Shown here: piece by piece, positions 50,091 through 63,756 of the stretch | Layout: every line of letters starts with the position of its first letter | How positions within the stretch are numbered: position 1 is the stretch's first letter | From: Gadus chalcogrammus | Lineage: Eukaryota > Chordata > Actinopteri > Gadiformes > Gadidae | Assembly (NCBI RefSeq): GCF_026213295.1 | Contig: NC_079425.1 | Span: 12,527,821 to 12,591,820, forward strand | Direction: 5' to 3' | Length of the DNA stretch: 64,000 nt | Made by a program: the position numbers and the translations under genes | Notes under the pieces: generated by a model | Databases searched by the model: none | The model's input: the letters and a program-made list of their open reading frames with translations, nothing else | What the model was told of the DNA's origin: nothing

Positions 50091-52313
50091 TACCTCCCAC
50101 ACTTTCATAAGAGAATAACAATTCTATTAGTCTTTTGCAGCACCTCACACAGTTTGTGTGTGGTGCTTTGCCTGCCGATACTAATGTGCTACTGTGTACG
50201 TGTGTATGTGTGCGTGTTTGTGTGTGTGTCAGTGTGTGCCTGCGTGTGTGGGCTTGTCCACAGAAGGCAACACAGCATCCATTTTAAGAATGGCTCTTTT
50301 CCATGTAATGCCCATGGATGACGCACTTCACCACGGAAACAAAATGAAAGTGTTCTGAGCTCTGAACAATGGGCTGTAGCAGACATGGGATTTCAGAAAG
50401 GCAGTCAGTGTTATTAAGTGATTCATATAATTAAAGAAACGCATTGGTAATTACAGTCAATGCTGATTTGTCTTTTTTTAGGGCATCAATACAATTATAA
50501 TTCTGAAATAAATATAATGTATATATAATAATTATCACATCAAATATATTTATAAAAAAATCATTTAATTTCAAGTTTCAATATACGGTAATAAAAAATA
50601 TTTATAATACAAATATTGTCTGGTTTTGATTGTGTTACCTCACCTTGGTACATGTTCAACCATTAATATGCATGGCTTCATTGTTGCTTCAGTATTCAAG
50701 GTGATTTGGCATGTTATGTTTAATTTCAGTCTGGCCCTAATTGCTACAGAGGTAAAGCACATTCTAGACGCTACTGAGTTTCAACAGCAGAAGAAGCCTA
50801 CACAGAGAGCCAGAGCAGGCATGACCTTGTTGAATACTAAATTAATATACTTAAATCAATTATTTATTTACATCCTTTATGTACACAGCCTGTGGGGTGT
50901 TGATTAATAAAAACCATGTAGCGGCCTCTGTGTTTTGTTTAGCGTATGTAAATTAGTGTTCAGTTAGAAAAAAAAAAAACGTTATTGAACACCTATCTTG
51001 CTTTTATATTTGTTAGCGAATGTTAGAGCAACTAAAGTGGGCGAGGACGTAGCTTCAGTAATAACTGCGAGTCTCGTGTATGAGGCCGCACACAGCACAT
51101 TTCAACTACCACAGTGATGTTTTTGCAGGTAATAGATAAAATCTTCATCCTATGAATGATTGAATTCATTGTTGTCGTTTTTTTTAGAGAACCCCTTCTG
51201 TTCTTGGAACAGGGCTGTGTGATGTGCTTAACATGCTGTTAACAGCTGTTTTACAGAAAAATTCTCTCATTTTAATTATCCTTCCAAGTTGAAAGTGGAA
51301 GAATGACAGCATAGCACATGACATCGCAGCAGGCCCAGGTTAACCAAAGCTTCCTGAATGGCAGAGAACAAGTTGAAGACCCAGGGTGCACCCAGGGTGG
51401 CTGGGCGGGGGATGAGGTGAAGTGATCCAGTCAACAAGACCTGGTCTGGGTTTACAGCCCTGCCCTGTTCCGCCACCCTGTACTGTGTGTTCTGGAAGAC
51501 AGCGGGAGAACGCATTACACACCATTAGATTTGTCTCATGGAGCTGCTACACCGTGCGGTAAACATGACCATTATAGGTTGCCTTCAGTCGCAAGCTGTG
51601 CAGTTTCAAACCAGGCACTCACATTGCGTTGGAAAGACATTCCTCATGTGTGTTGATGTCTATGTATTGGAGCGTAGGTGTTTCACTGGTGACCCTCACC
51701 TTGTGGCAGTCTTACCTGTTTCCATGTCTAACATGCCCTGAGATGTGTAGATGGGCAGTGGAGTCGGTTTGGGGACAGGACCTTCCTGTGTTCGTCTCTC
51801 TCACACCTCAATGCGTCTTAGTCTAAAGATCGGGACACTAACTGAAATGAATTGAAGCGCGTGGCAGGAAAGAGCAGAAGTCGGGGACTGACTTCTGGGA
51901 CGACAATGAGAAGGCACGGCTCAGTGATCGAGGGATCGGTTGTGAGGGAGCAGGAGAGTAAGCACTGTCACAAGCAGGCATCAAGTTGTCATGGGAACTC
52001 AGTGGCTTCATTGGGCCGCAGCACATTCTGCTGCCGTTGGTGGCTTGGCATCGCCGGCGTAGCGCTGCGTTATTGTCCCTGCAGCCGCAGCGCTGCTGAC
52101 GGCGCTCGTGATGTAATTACGTCTGTGCACCTCCCCGAATCTCTGGCACCAGCCTCCGTCTGATCCTGCAGCAGCTCGTGCCAAGTGTCGTTTTAACATG
52201 TTTGGTCAGGGTTTACACGTTCACACAGTCACAGTTAAGGAGGGCTTTACGACTGGTTTATTGTGGTTAGGAAGAAAGACATGTTGTGCATATTGTATAG
52301 CCCTCTTATTTTG
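50088..52313. other. Unique intron sequence
   Basis: A short GT patch at 50195-50250. 50395-50480 has TAATTAAAGAAACGCATTGG and GGTAATTACAG, homeobox-like. No exon recognised. Confidence 0.4.
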
Positions 52314-52462
52314 TCACTTTTTTTGGTCCCTTTTATCAAAGCTAATTCAGTGGATGCATATTTGTTGATGCTCGTCATTAAGGGGCAGACTGTGGACATG
52401 GGGGTTTAAAGACAGAACCTCTGGGCTGTGAGTCCATCGCCATAACCTCTTACATGGCCACA
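52314..52462 (-). mobile_element. tRNA-derived SINE, single head
   Basis: On the minus strand from 52462 downward the sequence reads AAGAGGTTATGGCGATGGAC, TCACAGCC, then a B-box-like segment GGTTCTGTCTTTAAACCCC. A body follows, and then TTAGCTTTGATAAAAGGGAC (about 52345-52326), a variant of the teleost SINE/LINE tail GCTTTGGATAAAAGCGTC, ending in an A-rich stretch. The order head, body, tail, A-run is that of a fish tRNA-SINE. Its tail is shared with the element beside the protocadherin exon. No clear target-site duplication was found. Confidence 0.5.
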
Positions 52463-52722
52463 TCTAAGATATAATGCATTGAAGGGATTAAGTGTGGAGG
52501 AAAAGCCGTATGTGAGTGGTTTTATTTCTGTTAGGTGTTTTGGGCGTGTTACCATCAAAACTAGGTCACCTTTTAATAAAATCCAAAAGTCAAATTCAGC
52601 GTAAGTCTTTGGTACTTACTTCTTAAATACCAGACTACAGGTGCAATGTGCGACATTGACACCAAGCAATGAGACTTGAATCTCACTCAGGTTGCCAGGT
52701 TGAAGACTTTGAACTAACACGA

Positions 52723-52752
52723 GTGCATGACAATCGCAAGATTGTCATGCAC
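52723..52752. repeat. Perfect hairpin: 13-bp arms, GCAA loop
   Basis: GTGCATGACAATC and GATTGTCATGCAC are exact reverse complements separated by GCAA, a GNRA-type tetraloop in RNA. No known RNA family is recognised around it. Confidence 0.85.
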
Positions 52753-53373
52753 AAGATGCTAGGAGACAAACGCAAGCCTCTTTTTCAAAAAAGGACGAGA
52801 CAAGGCTTTTTAGGTCAGCGAGTACAAACTCTGTTGATACCAAACCTTATTGCTGTGCCATGAAATTATGTAATGCTGTAATAATGTTAATGCTTCCATT
52901 GATGTTTCAAGTATACGTGGTATAGATATGTGTGAATGTTTCTCTCTTTCTCTCTTCTCTCTACCCTACTCGATCATGTGTCTCTCCTTCTCGCTCTCTG
53001 TCTTTCCTCTCTATCTCTCCCCATCTCTTCTATCTCTCCCCTTCTCCGTTTCTTCTCTAATCTGGATCTTCTCTTCTTCTACCCTTGCCTTGGGGTCAAG
53101 ATGGAAGACTCTTAATGGATGAAAGGCTAGATGGAAGGACAGATAGATTGATTGATTGGTTGATTTTTTAACAGATAGTTGGACGGATGGGTTTTAATGA
53201 TTCAAAAGGTTGATTATTGATAATTGATGAAGGTTGAGCGTGTGGATCGTATCGAACTCCTTGACGCTACTGGGGCTGTCAAAACAACAGTTTTAAAAGA
53301 TCTCCGGTGCTCCACGGGCACTCCTCCCTTTGTAAACTTAGTTTTCTCTTTTGTTTTGAGTAGGGACGGCTTG

Positions 53374-53375
<2 letters not shown>

Positions 53376-53410
<35 letters not shown>
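53376..53410 (+). repeat. (TA)n microsatellite
   Basis: About 17 TA repeats. Confidence 0.92.
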
Positions 53411-53413
<3 letters not shown>

Positions 53414-53711
53414 CATTATAGCTTTTTTCCTCTTGTTCTTTCTGTACATCGCACAAGGCGAAGGCTTTAGGGTAATTCATATTGGAACTTATTGATTCTT
53501 AAACCAGCCTAATTCATTATTTATCTGACTTTCTCTGAAGTTCTTCAACTTTGATACAATATTCTTCTTATCAGAAAGCCCAGCCCAAGAGTAATGCAAT
53601 GGGGGGTTTTAGATAAATGCAGAATCCACGCTGCGTTCCGGCCGATGGTAGAGGTAGTCTTCTTATCTGCTGCTCTCTCTCTCTCATGATTTTATCTGTG
53701 GTACCCCAATT

Positions 53712-53738
53712 ACATCACAAATACATGATTTGTGATGT
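53712..53738. repeat. Perfect hairpin: 11-bp arms, 5-nt loop
   Basis: ACATCACAAAT and ATTTGTGATGT flank ACATG. Confidence 0.8.
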
Positions 53739-54689
53739 TAACGTTAAGCCATCAAATATGTCATGAATTGCATTGCAGGCAATCAAAGCAAGGCTTGTTA
53801 CATCCATGTTAATGTCATACAATCTCGAGCAAGATGTGTGACGTTAGGGATGGTATTTGTGACATAAACTAGACTGGTTTATTGATTAAAACACCTTGGG
53901 TTTTATAAGAAGACAATGCTTTAAAGTCTTATTTAAAGGTAGGACATTGTCATTGAAGTCTATCAAAACGTCAGTATTATTATCTCTGCAGGGGCTGTTC
54001 GCCACCAAGCCCATCTGAAAGCCATTTTCAGTACATTGACATTTACTCTACAAAATGTCAGGTTATGAAAGTTGTTTACAATTTAATTTGCACATGTGCA
54101 TGCAGGAACTCGTTGACAAACTGATTTCAACATATTTATTTCACCAAAAGGGAATTGCAGTTGTGTGAAGTTCAGTTTTTTTAAGTTTGGGTTTTATATC
54201 ATTCATTGCATGCCCCTCTCTTAAGTCCTTATATTCCATTACATGATATACTGTACTGTATTGTGCTATACTACACCGTCATATCACTAAACTAAAACTA
54301 CACTTCAGGACAATATACTATACTATATTATACAAATCAATACTGCTTGGTGGTAAGAAATAGGGCTGTAGAAGGCGTGGTGTCGATCATGATGAGGGTT
54401 TGATGTCTGGAGTATTCTGAAAACATTGCAGAAACACTGCAGGACATATCTCTTGTATCTCTGTTATGGAGTGGCTCATCAGTGCTTCATCGTTCGCATT
54501 CAAGTCCTCCTGCTCTCCTCTGCTCCACCAGCCAGCCTCGTGCCTCATTTGATATGACCGCTGGGACTGTGGAAGTAGACGAGTGGGAGAGCTGTGGTCT
54601 GCTCCTAAAGGCAGGCCCCTGGGAGGAGATCCATTACGTGGGTCCAGGACCCCCCGGGGAGCCGGCTGCTCTCTTCTGCTCACCACAGA
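53739..54689. other. AT-rich unique sequence
   Basis: TACTATACTATATTATAC-type runs at 54250-54330; nothing else recognised. Confidence 0.45.
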
Positions 54690-54930
54690 ACAATCACCTC
54701 CACCAATTACTCCTCTTCTTCTCCCCATCACCTCACCTCTTCTCCCAGGCCAGTAACCCTCCATCTCTGCAATCTCCTTCATTTCTTCCTCCATCACCTC
54801 CTTCACCATCTTCTTCATCTCCTACAGCACTCCATCTCCTGCTTCATTTTTTACTCTTCCTCAATGTATTCCTCCATCTCCTCCCTAATCACGGCCTCTT
54901 CCATCTCCATATTATCCTCCATTATAGAGC
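54690..54930 (+). repeat. Pyrimidine-rich CTCCAT tract
   Basis: CACCTCC/CTCCATCTCC-type sequence, degenerate. It keeps a frame open at 54482-54973 that I do not take as a gene. Confidence 0.55.
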
Positions 54931-55239
54931 TGAACTGTACTTTCAGTGGATGGGAGCTGTTGTCAAAGTGTAGTCAGATATCTACTACTGGCGTTCCTCA
55001 GTTATGCTGCTGTTGAATAAGGAGGAGGAGGAGGTGGAGTTAGAGGAGGAACATGGTTAGAGGAGGAGGTGGCAGGAGTAAGGGGCTTTAGGGAGCAGGG
55101 AGTAGCTGTGGGTGTGAGTGGCAGCTGGAGCCCTGGCGTGGCTGGAAGCTGTCATGCTGGACCAACACAAAACTCATTACTCCCCAAATAACAACATCTG
55201 GACGCGCAGCAGCATACTAACTATATGCACGTCATAGAC

Positions 55240-55365
55240 CTAAATCTCCCTCCCTCTTCTGCTCTCTCTATCTTTCTCCCCCACGCTCTTGCTCCCTCTC
55301 CCCCGCTATCTTTCGCCCCCTCTCTCTCCCTCCCCCACCTCCCTCTCACTCTTTCTCTGCCAGGC
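55240..55365 (+). repeat. CT-rich degenerate tract
   Basis: CTCTCTC and CTCCCC runs, no fixed unit. Confidence 0.55.
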
Positions 55366-56318
55366 CCTGGGTTATTGGCGTAGACTTGCCCCATTAGTGC
55401 CTCGCTCCCATTTTGCTATAATTAGCCAGCCGTTATCTCATTAGAGATTAGCCCGCAGACTCAAACTCCCTCACAGTTACAAACCGGGAGGCGGGTTTAC
55501 GGTGGTTACCCCACCTTGGTGGTCTCGTACCAGACGCTGAGTAGGGGGGTGTTGGTGGAGGGGTAGCGAAGATGCTTCCGTGTCATAGAAACTATGAATG
55601 AAGCATCTGTGATGTCACACATTGGGTCACCCACGAGCGTTCTAAAGATGTCGATTTGCCCGCTAGGGAGTGTTGCCTTGATTTCAACGAGCAAAGGAAA
55701 TAATACATTTTTCCGTATTTAGTATACAAAATCTCCACCAGTCTTTGCTTCATTAAAATGCAGCCCTTAATTAATGAACCGTAATCAACTTTTTTACTGA
55801 AACCTTTAAACCAGGACGTAGCATAAACCATTCTATGAAGATGAACTAGCCACTGAAATCCTAAGCCGAGGCAAACAATTATTGGCTTCTTTTTAAGAGG
55901 ATTTAATCACATTTCTTCCCATTGAATTTGAAATTGTACTTATCATTCTGCCTCCACCGACATCGAAACACCTAAAGGCTGCTAGAGAAACAACATGCTA
56001 GTCTCTACCATGTTCCACCTAGAGGCCCCGAGGCACTACATGCTAGTCTTTATAGTGGAACACCTATGTGCTTCAAGAGAAGCTACCTGATAGCCGCTTC
56101 CCGTGAAACTCAGATGGTAAAGGCTGCTGCTTGGTCCATCTTGTGGAAGCTGGCAGCATGGCTACAGAGCTGTGGGTGCAGACATCATGTGACAAACTTC
56201 TACATCTCCTCACTCCCCTTGCTACCTGCCGTTCCCTTATTTCCTATATTATGTATAGTAATATTATTAAATTAATTCTGAATATTAAGAGCACCTCTGT
56301 AGACAATCCTAAAACTGG
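55366..56318. other. Unique non-coding sequence
   Basis: 55370-55490 is repeat-free with CTATAATTAGCCAGCCGTTA and CATTAGAGATTAGCCC, possibly regulatory. Otherwise nothing recognised. Confidence 0.35.
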
Positions 56319-56994
<676 letters not shown>

Positions 56995-59553
56995 CATGGG
57001 AGGCTGTGGTGGGTTTCTTTGTGAATAGTTACAGTATTCTATAGGTCAGGAGAAGAAGATCAACATGAGCACTGTGACCAACAACCATAAATCGTTTCTA
57101 ATTGTCATAAGTTACCCTTTTACGTGGAGAAGGGATATATTGGAATACGAATAGATATGTTGATCAGCTGTAAGATATTGTGTCCTCCTGTGTTTAATAC
57201 TAAAAAAATGAATCCTTTTTAAATGTCACCTTTTTTTGATGGCGTTATGATGGCTCATCATGAGCACAATTCACCAAAATGTCAATAGACGGAAACTGAT
57301 GAATTATATTGTTTATTAAGCCCAGCTAAAGATTTCAAATTAAGTGTGGCTCGGTAATTATTTCATAATTATATATTGTTACATTGTTACATATTATATT
57401 CTTTCAGTATCTTGAATCGTAGCCTTGTGCCTTCAGCAGACCTCACCCAAACCTCTACTGCAGCCATCCCTTGTTAGCCATGAATTGAATAATGAGCCCG
57501 TGTGAGCGTGGGCGAATGATCCATTTTAAAGTGGTTTGAGTGGCCACATCGTTTCAGAAAAGTGGTTCAGAAATTAAACACATTTTTTGAATTTCCTCTC
57601 TGCCAGTTGAAACTGTATTATTTGTTTGTGTGAGTGTTTAGATTGTTGGATGCTGGAAAATTATGGGTGAGGATGGATGATGACGGATGGATGAAATATG
57701 GATGAACTTGATAGATTGATGAATGTTGAGTCAACCTCATTACAAAATGGCATCTGTTATAACGTGTTGTATTCAGCATATGATCATGTGTTCTCACAGG
57801 TCCAACATTTTTCAAAGTAAAAACAAGTTTGTCTGTGTCTCTGTCTGTGTCCATTGATCACCAAAGTTCTGTTACAAATTATTCTCATCTTATGCTGTAT
57901 ATTAAGTTATTTATATGAGATGTATTCTGGAAAAGCAGAGCAATTTTAATCCCACTACTAAAATAAAAACAAGGGATCCAACACAGAAGACCTTTTGATC
58001 TTTTCTTGACCCTTGGGATATTCAACTCCACTGCACACCCCGTTAACAGTCATAGCTATGCTCCCAAGAGGTTGTTTCGGAATCATATTAATCCTGCTAG
58101 CCGACTCCTTTTAACCCTTAGCTCTATCACCTATTACTATGGCCCTAGTGAACCTCAAACGGCCATCGCACCCAAACACTTTTCAACAAAAAAGAGCCAG
58201 CTTGTTCCCTAGGGGGAGGAAATTGCAATTGATTGCCAAGTGCACATTCGCTTGCACCTGTCTTCATTTCAAACTAAGCAGTGCTACTTGAACGGATTCT
58301 CATTACTATGCAAATATCACCCAACAGATTTCTACGTCAAGGTAGCTATGCTAGTGCGCACTAGGCAAGTATGCCTTTGCCGCCATATGGCCTCTGCAGG
58401 GGTCTGCCGCTCTGTGTTTAGAGGGGGACTACTGACAGTCTGAGGGGGTTGATCTTTGTGCTGAGGACAGCTTTAAAATGAGCGTCCTCCACCTGCTCCT
58501 CTGAAGACGCGGTCAGGTTGACTGCCAGCATTCAGAGAATGAGACGAAAGCGATGCCAAATACTCTTTTGAATCGATGAACTACAATTTGAGAAGTCATA
58601 GGTTAATCCCCCCCCACCCTCTGCCATCTACAATCTTCTCTGAATTGATAATGGTTGGACTGAATCGATGTTTTGGTCGGAGGAAAACCATGGTCTACCG
58701 TGTGCTGAAACATTTTCACTAGAACAGGATCGGTTCCTGGAGCAGAGAACCTGACGGTCAGGAGAACATCAGTCTGGTTGGCCATAAATTGCTTCTCACC
58801 AGGTCTCGATGAACTGACGTCATAGTTAATCCTCGGTCCCAGTGAACCCGGGTTATTTTTCCAAGAGATAACAACGGTGATGTCACCAATACAAACATGT
58901 CATCTCTACCACAGGGAAGGGTCCCATAGCTGCCTTTGGTTTCGCTATTGATGCCATTTCGCTATGGTTGCATTAAGGCTGCGGAGGACAAGTAGTTGCT
59001 GTTTGGGTTGTCGTGTTTGCACCCATCCCACTAATTATCTCATCAACGTCTTCCCTTGAGACGTGTTTGAACACTGTGCCTGGCCCACTTCATTGTTTTC
59101 CTATGGAGAATGCACCGCTCCAATTTAAGGGAGGAAATCCACCTGACCTCGCCGCAGTTTGCAGCAGAAGGGTCTTGCGTCGATGATTTGCCAGTACCGT
59201 CCTAAAAGCCTTGAGTGTTCTGAGTCGCAGGTATTCTTTGTTTGTATGAAACTTGCCGCGGTTGAGATGACAGCGCCGGACTAGCGACTCACACGTGTCA
59301 AACTGGGTCTCTAGTTACTGCACATCAGACGAGTTTATGCCTAATTACTTTTTTGATAAAATAAGGATTTGTATAGTTGACCAGCTACTATAACTCATGT
59401 ATTGTTCATTTAACAGTACGTACTGTACTGAAAACTCTACGATTGTAGTATTGTATAATTGTTTTTGGCCATATCTGAAAAGTCTTTCTAGAAAGGTTAT
59501 TGGAACTCTGAGACTCTGAGGTGGTTGGTGTGTTGTTTTGTATCGTACCCAAC
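56995..59553. other. Unique intron sequence
   Basis: GGAT-type degenerate repeats at 57660-57725. No exon, RNA gene or mobile element recognised. Confidence 0.45.
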
Positions 59554-59653
59554 NNNNNNNNNNNNNNNNNNNNNNNNNNNNNNNNNNNNNNNNNNNNNNN
59601 NNNNNNNNNNNNNNNNNNNNNNNNNNNNNNNNNNNNNNNNNNNNNNNNNNNNN
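59554..59653. other. Assembly gap (100 N)
   Basis: Exactly 100 N's, a conventional placeholder for a gap of unknown size. The right edge begins AAAGAAAGAAAGAAAGAG, so the gap probably lies in or near an AAAG microsatellite. ORFs crossing it are artefacts. Confidence 0.98.
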
Positions 59654-62430
59654 AAAGAAAGAAAGAAAGAGCGATGGGGGAGAGATTAATATTTTTGGAT
59701 AACATCGCATCTGTTGCAGAGATGGAGAACCATCTGTTTGTTCACTTAACTTATGTATCTTGAGCAACGTAAAAATATTTCATAAAATACCACTGCCAAA
59801 TTGCGTCAACCCAGGGCTTGCTCTGAAAACCCAATTTGACCCTAGTCTTGTATTTTATTCACTCTGTGATTGCAACATTCATCTGGCCACCGACTGCAGA
59901 CGCTTGTAGAAGAAGAAGTAGTTATTCTTAAATCATGAGTTCTTGTCCTTGCAGCTCTGAGAGAGAGAATAGTTTAGTGGGGTGATCAATATGTGTGGGC
60001 TACCTGCGTCTGTTGGCGCCTCCACCTCCACCATCACAACACAATGTTTTATTTGTGTGGTTATTAAAAGGAATTTTCAATGACTCGTGAGTCATGTGGC
60101 CACAGACCCCATATTGTCACATCAAGGGGCTGGGTTTGGAGAAGCTACTGAATAACGACTTTTAGTTTTGGTGCAGGGGGTTTAAAACGTCTTCCTTCTG
60201 TCATTGAGAACCAAAGCACAAACAGACCAATTGCTCTGACATGTGATGTAACGGAGACTCGGAGAGTGTCATGACAATTGTATATCATGAAAACAGTTTA
60301 TAACACAATGACCAACTAGACAACACAACTAAACTGTTGTAAATATGAGTTTGATCCTGCTATAGATACAGTACATAACATAACTAGATTATTGATCATC
60401 TGATGATCTTACACTGTAGCTACCTAAGCCTGTCTTTATAAAATATGTATATTATACAGTTCTGGGAAGCCATCGGAGACACTGTCCATCTGTACCCCGA
60501 CCTGACGGTAAAGGTCAGTTATCTTCCGCTATGTTCTCCCACCAAACAGAACTGCTTGTTCTATTCGTCTTAAGATCGCTCCGCAGCCACTTTTGCCCCC
60601 CCGCTTCCTTCCTTAAGCAGAGATCCCAGTGTCAATGGCTCGGTTTTCTATCTATCAACAGGGATTCTTTAAACAACGCGACATCCATAATAGAGAGGTG
60701 TGCACCATGCGAACTTTCCTCCGTGTCCAATTAATTTTTGAGCTGACTTGAGGTGCAGCTCAGGTCCCGCCAACGTAACAAGGTGTTGAGGCGTCTGGGG
60801 TCTGAAAGGATCTCTGTTCCCCCTGCTCGGGCTGTACGACAGCACTTCATCCATCAATAACACAACTGTAGCTCTCTGTGCGTATCGATCCCATGCTGTA
60901 CAGTAATGAATGTCAACAGGGATCCAGAGGCTAAAAAGGAAGGGAATGTAAACCCAGGAGATGCGTCCATATATTTCAGATATCACCCTTCGGTGGGTAT
61001 GTCCTTCTGTGGGTCATTACAGGAACCCAGAACGAGAGGCCACTGTTAGAATACGTGGAACTACGATCAATTGGAAACCATGTTAATACCGTGTCAATAA
61101 TTTCTAACAGCATATTTTTGTACGCTTGAGACAAGATGTACTTTCTTCATTTCAGACGAGAAATGCAGGGGTCTCAGCAGAAAGTACAGGCCAGAAGTAG
61201 AAATGCATACGCACAATGAGAATAGTACAATTTAAATGCAAAAATAATCTTGTTAACGTTTTAGACAGTTGAGCTACACATTATTTGCAGTATATCCTAC
61301 CTTATTGAAACCCTAAGTGATTGCATTGACCATTAAACATCCGTTTGTATGTGTCTGAAAAGTCTTACACAACATGTGATAGTTTTTAAGTCAGCAACAG
61401 TTTCACCAGCACCCTAGACTCCAGTCTACTGTCCAAATAGTGCAGTGATTCAGGCAGTTTCTAAGCACTTTGTATAGGAACGGAAGCTGTTCACCAGCCA
61501 GGCAGGAGCAGTTCCAGTTCCAGTTGGTATCACTTAAGCTCTGCATAGTGTCAACTTTGTTTACATTTTCCAGACTCTGGCTTGGCATATTAATAAGGAT
61601 ATCCTGTGCTTCTGTTCCTGATTGTAGTCTATGTTCAGGAGCAACAGTCAGGAGGAGAGTAGCGTTAACCTGAGACGTGCTTGGAGAGTATGTTGCTAAG
61701 TCGCTAGGTCAGACGCTGTGGGCTCCAGTGTGTTGCGAACTGTAACACTAGCTAGCGGTTGTTGTCATCCCTTTTTGCAAGCCCTGAATGCACAGACTTT
61801 AGATTGATACATTATTCATAAAAATCTATACAAATACTAAACACCACCGACTGCATGCACCAGAGATATATCGTTTGTCAGGTGTTTTATCAACCCCAAT
61901 GATGTCTCCAGACGCTTCCATATTCCAATTACAAAAAAAAGAAAATCAATAATGCTGTGGGAGTTTCAAAAACTGAAATACGGCACATATGGTTCCAGTA
62001 TGACTCCAAATGTGAGCATACATAAACAGGAAAATTATTATTCCTCTATTTCACTGACGTCTCTCATGATAGCAGTGAACAGTCCAATGTGTGATTATGG
62101 CCGGATGCAGTTTCCTGAATGTTCCTCTCAGCATGATAATTGTCTCCTGGGTTACGCATTTCTTTCCGCTCAGATGGATCGGTCCAGTTTAAGGGCAGCA
62201 TTGCTCTCCTGGCTCTAAGAGCTCAGAGTGGTCACATGACTGCTCTGATGCCCCTAGAGAGAACCAGGGACAAGACGCTCTCCTCGGAGATGGAGTCCTG
62301 GCTAACAGAACTTGCAGAGCTTATGAATAGATATTAGAGAAAAAGGCATGGATAGGTAATCAGAGAGGTTTGGTTCCTGTTTTGTTGTTGAGCCCTTAAA
62401 GTAGAACTTTCATATATTTTAACTTTATCC
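59654..62430. other. Unique intron sequence
   Basis: No convincing exon or repeat. The frames of 60-105 codons on both strands lack recognisable domains. Confidence 0.45.
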
Positions 62431-63107
62431 CAGTTTTTGAAATCGGTGTAGTATTGAGCGAGAACGCTGTAATTGAAATCGGCAAAAAAACGGGTTGTGT
62501 AATCCTTTGGGGCAATAACGTCCCTCAAATGTACGTCCTCAAAAAAATGCTTGCTTTTTGCCACAAACAGGCTCAGATTATATTATACGTTATGGAAAGG
62601 ATTCCTGCAGAGAATGGAACTTTTTCCATTATCTTTCGCTTTATCCAGTCTGTTTTTCATTGTATCCAACAATGTCTAGCTCAAAGAGAACTCTCGCTCT
62701 GAAATATCATTTCAGGGTTGTTGCAGGAAATTTCCAACTTCCAAAGTCATTAAAATCTCAACTATCCTTCTTCCAAATATTTTAGGTAACCCCTCAACTT
62801 CGGTCGTTCTACACAACAAACTCGCCTCACCAACTTGAACTCACATTTCCGCCGTTCTTTTCCTGCAACCCTTGCTTCTTTTTGAGCAAGATTTGGTTGG
62901 ACACAATAATAAACAGACCGGTTCAAACTGAAAGTAAGGGGATCCTTTCCATTATGTGACAATATATTCTGAGTCAGTGGCAAAAACAGGCACTTTCAGA
63001 GGACATTGACAGGCCGCTATTGCCCCAATGAATTACATTGCAGCTTGTATTTCCCGGATTTCAGTTGCAGCGTTTTCCCTCAATACTAGAACCATTTCAA
63101 TTTTTTC
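62431..63107. mobile_element. Large imperfect fold-back (inverted-repeat) element
   Basis: The left arm (62431-62730) and the reverse complement of the right arm (62857-63107) align along most of their length. Shared landmarks in order are GTAGTATTGAG, AACGCTG, TGGGGCAATA, TGTCCTC-like, TTTTTGCCAC, CTCAGA, TATGGAAAGGATCC/TCC, CAGTCTGTTT, TGTATCCAAC, GCTCAAA.AGAA and GGTTG.TGCAGGAAA. A ~125-bp loop separates them. The arms have diverged by many substitutions and indels, so the element is old. It could be a non-autonomous fold-back DNA transposon or two copies of one repeat in opposite orientation. No transposase-like ORF is present. Confidence 0.7.
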
Positions 63108-63449
63108 TAATTAGGCTCCTAGACCTAAAATGATTAGAAAATAGGGTCCAGGTCAAAAAATCCAAAAGTTCTCATTTATAGTCTGACCCCCGGTACCGAA
63201 TCAGAATTGTTGAAACAGTTGGGAGCCCATAATTCCACAAATGTATTCACTAGTGGTGGTTGTTTGTCTATCTGCTTACATAAATATTTTAATCTGAGAC
63301 GCAGGTTTGCATTTGTCTGTAGTATTGTTTTATTGCTTAGTTCAAGACGATATAATTGCGTTTGTTGTAAACAAACACATATTATTCTTATAATTATACA
63401 TCAATGTCAGTGATTATTGTTGGGCCTGACATTGTTGGGCCCATGGACT

Positions 63450-63672
63450 GTATAAAATAAACTGATACGTAGAATGAATAAAATTGTATCTTTATTGAAG
63501 GTATAAAATAGACTGATCAATAGAATGTATAAAATAGGGTAATCCATTGAATGTATCTAATAGGTCCATCCATATAATGTATAAAATAGATTGATTGAGA
63601 GACTGTATAAACGGGCTGATCCGTAGACTGTACAAATAGGCTGATCCATAGACTATGAAATAGGCTGATCAC
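63450..63672 (+). repeat. 26-bp minisatellite
   Basis: About nine units of 25-26 bp, of form GTATAAAATAGRCTGATCCA followed by TAGAAT/TAGACT, in register from 63450. The 3' units have lost one base. Confidence 0.88.
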
Positions 63673-63756
63673 AACACTACGCTGATGCACAACCCAACAC
63701 CGTAGTCTAGGAGTGATGAGGAAGAGGTGAAGTATAAGTATTGTGTATGAATGGTT

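Noticed and set aside
54387..54973. 143- and 163-codon overlapping ORFs on opposite strands
   Set aside because: Much of the length is CTCCAT pyrimidine repeat. No domain, and no consensus exon borders tied to a conserved protein.
59345..59767. ORFs across the N gap
   Set aside because: They depend on undetermined bases.
62334..62983. Four 73-82-codon ORFs
   Set aside because: They lie within the fold-back element and match no transposase.
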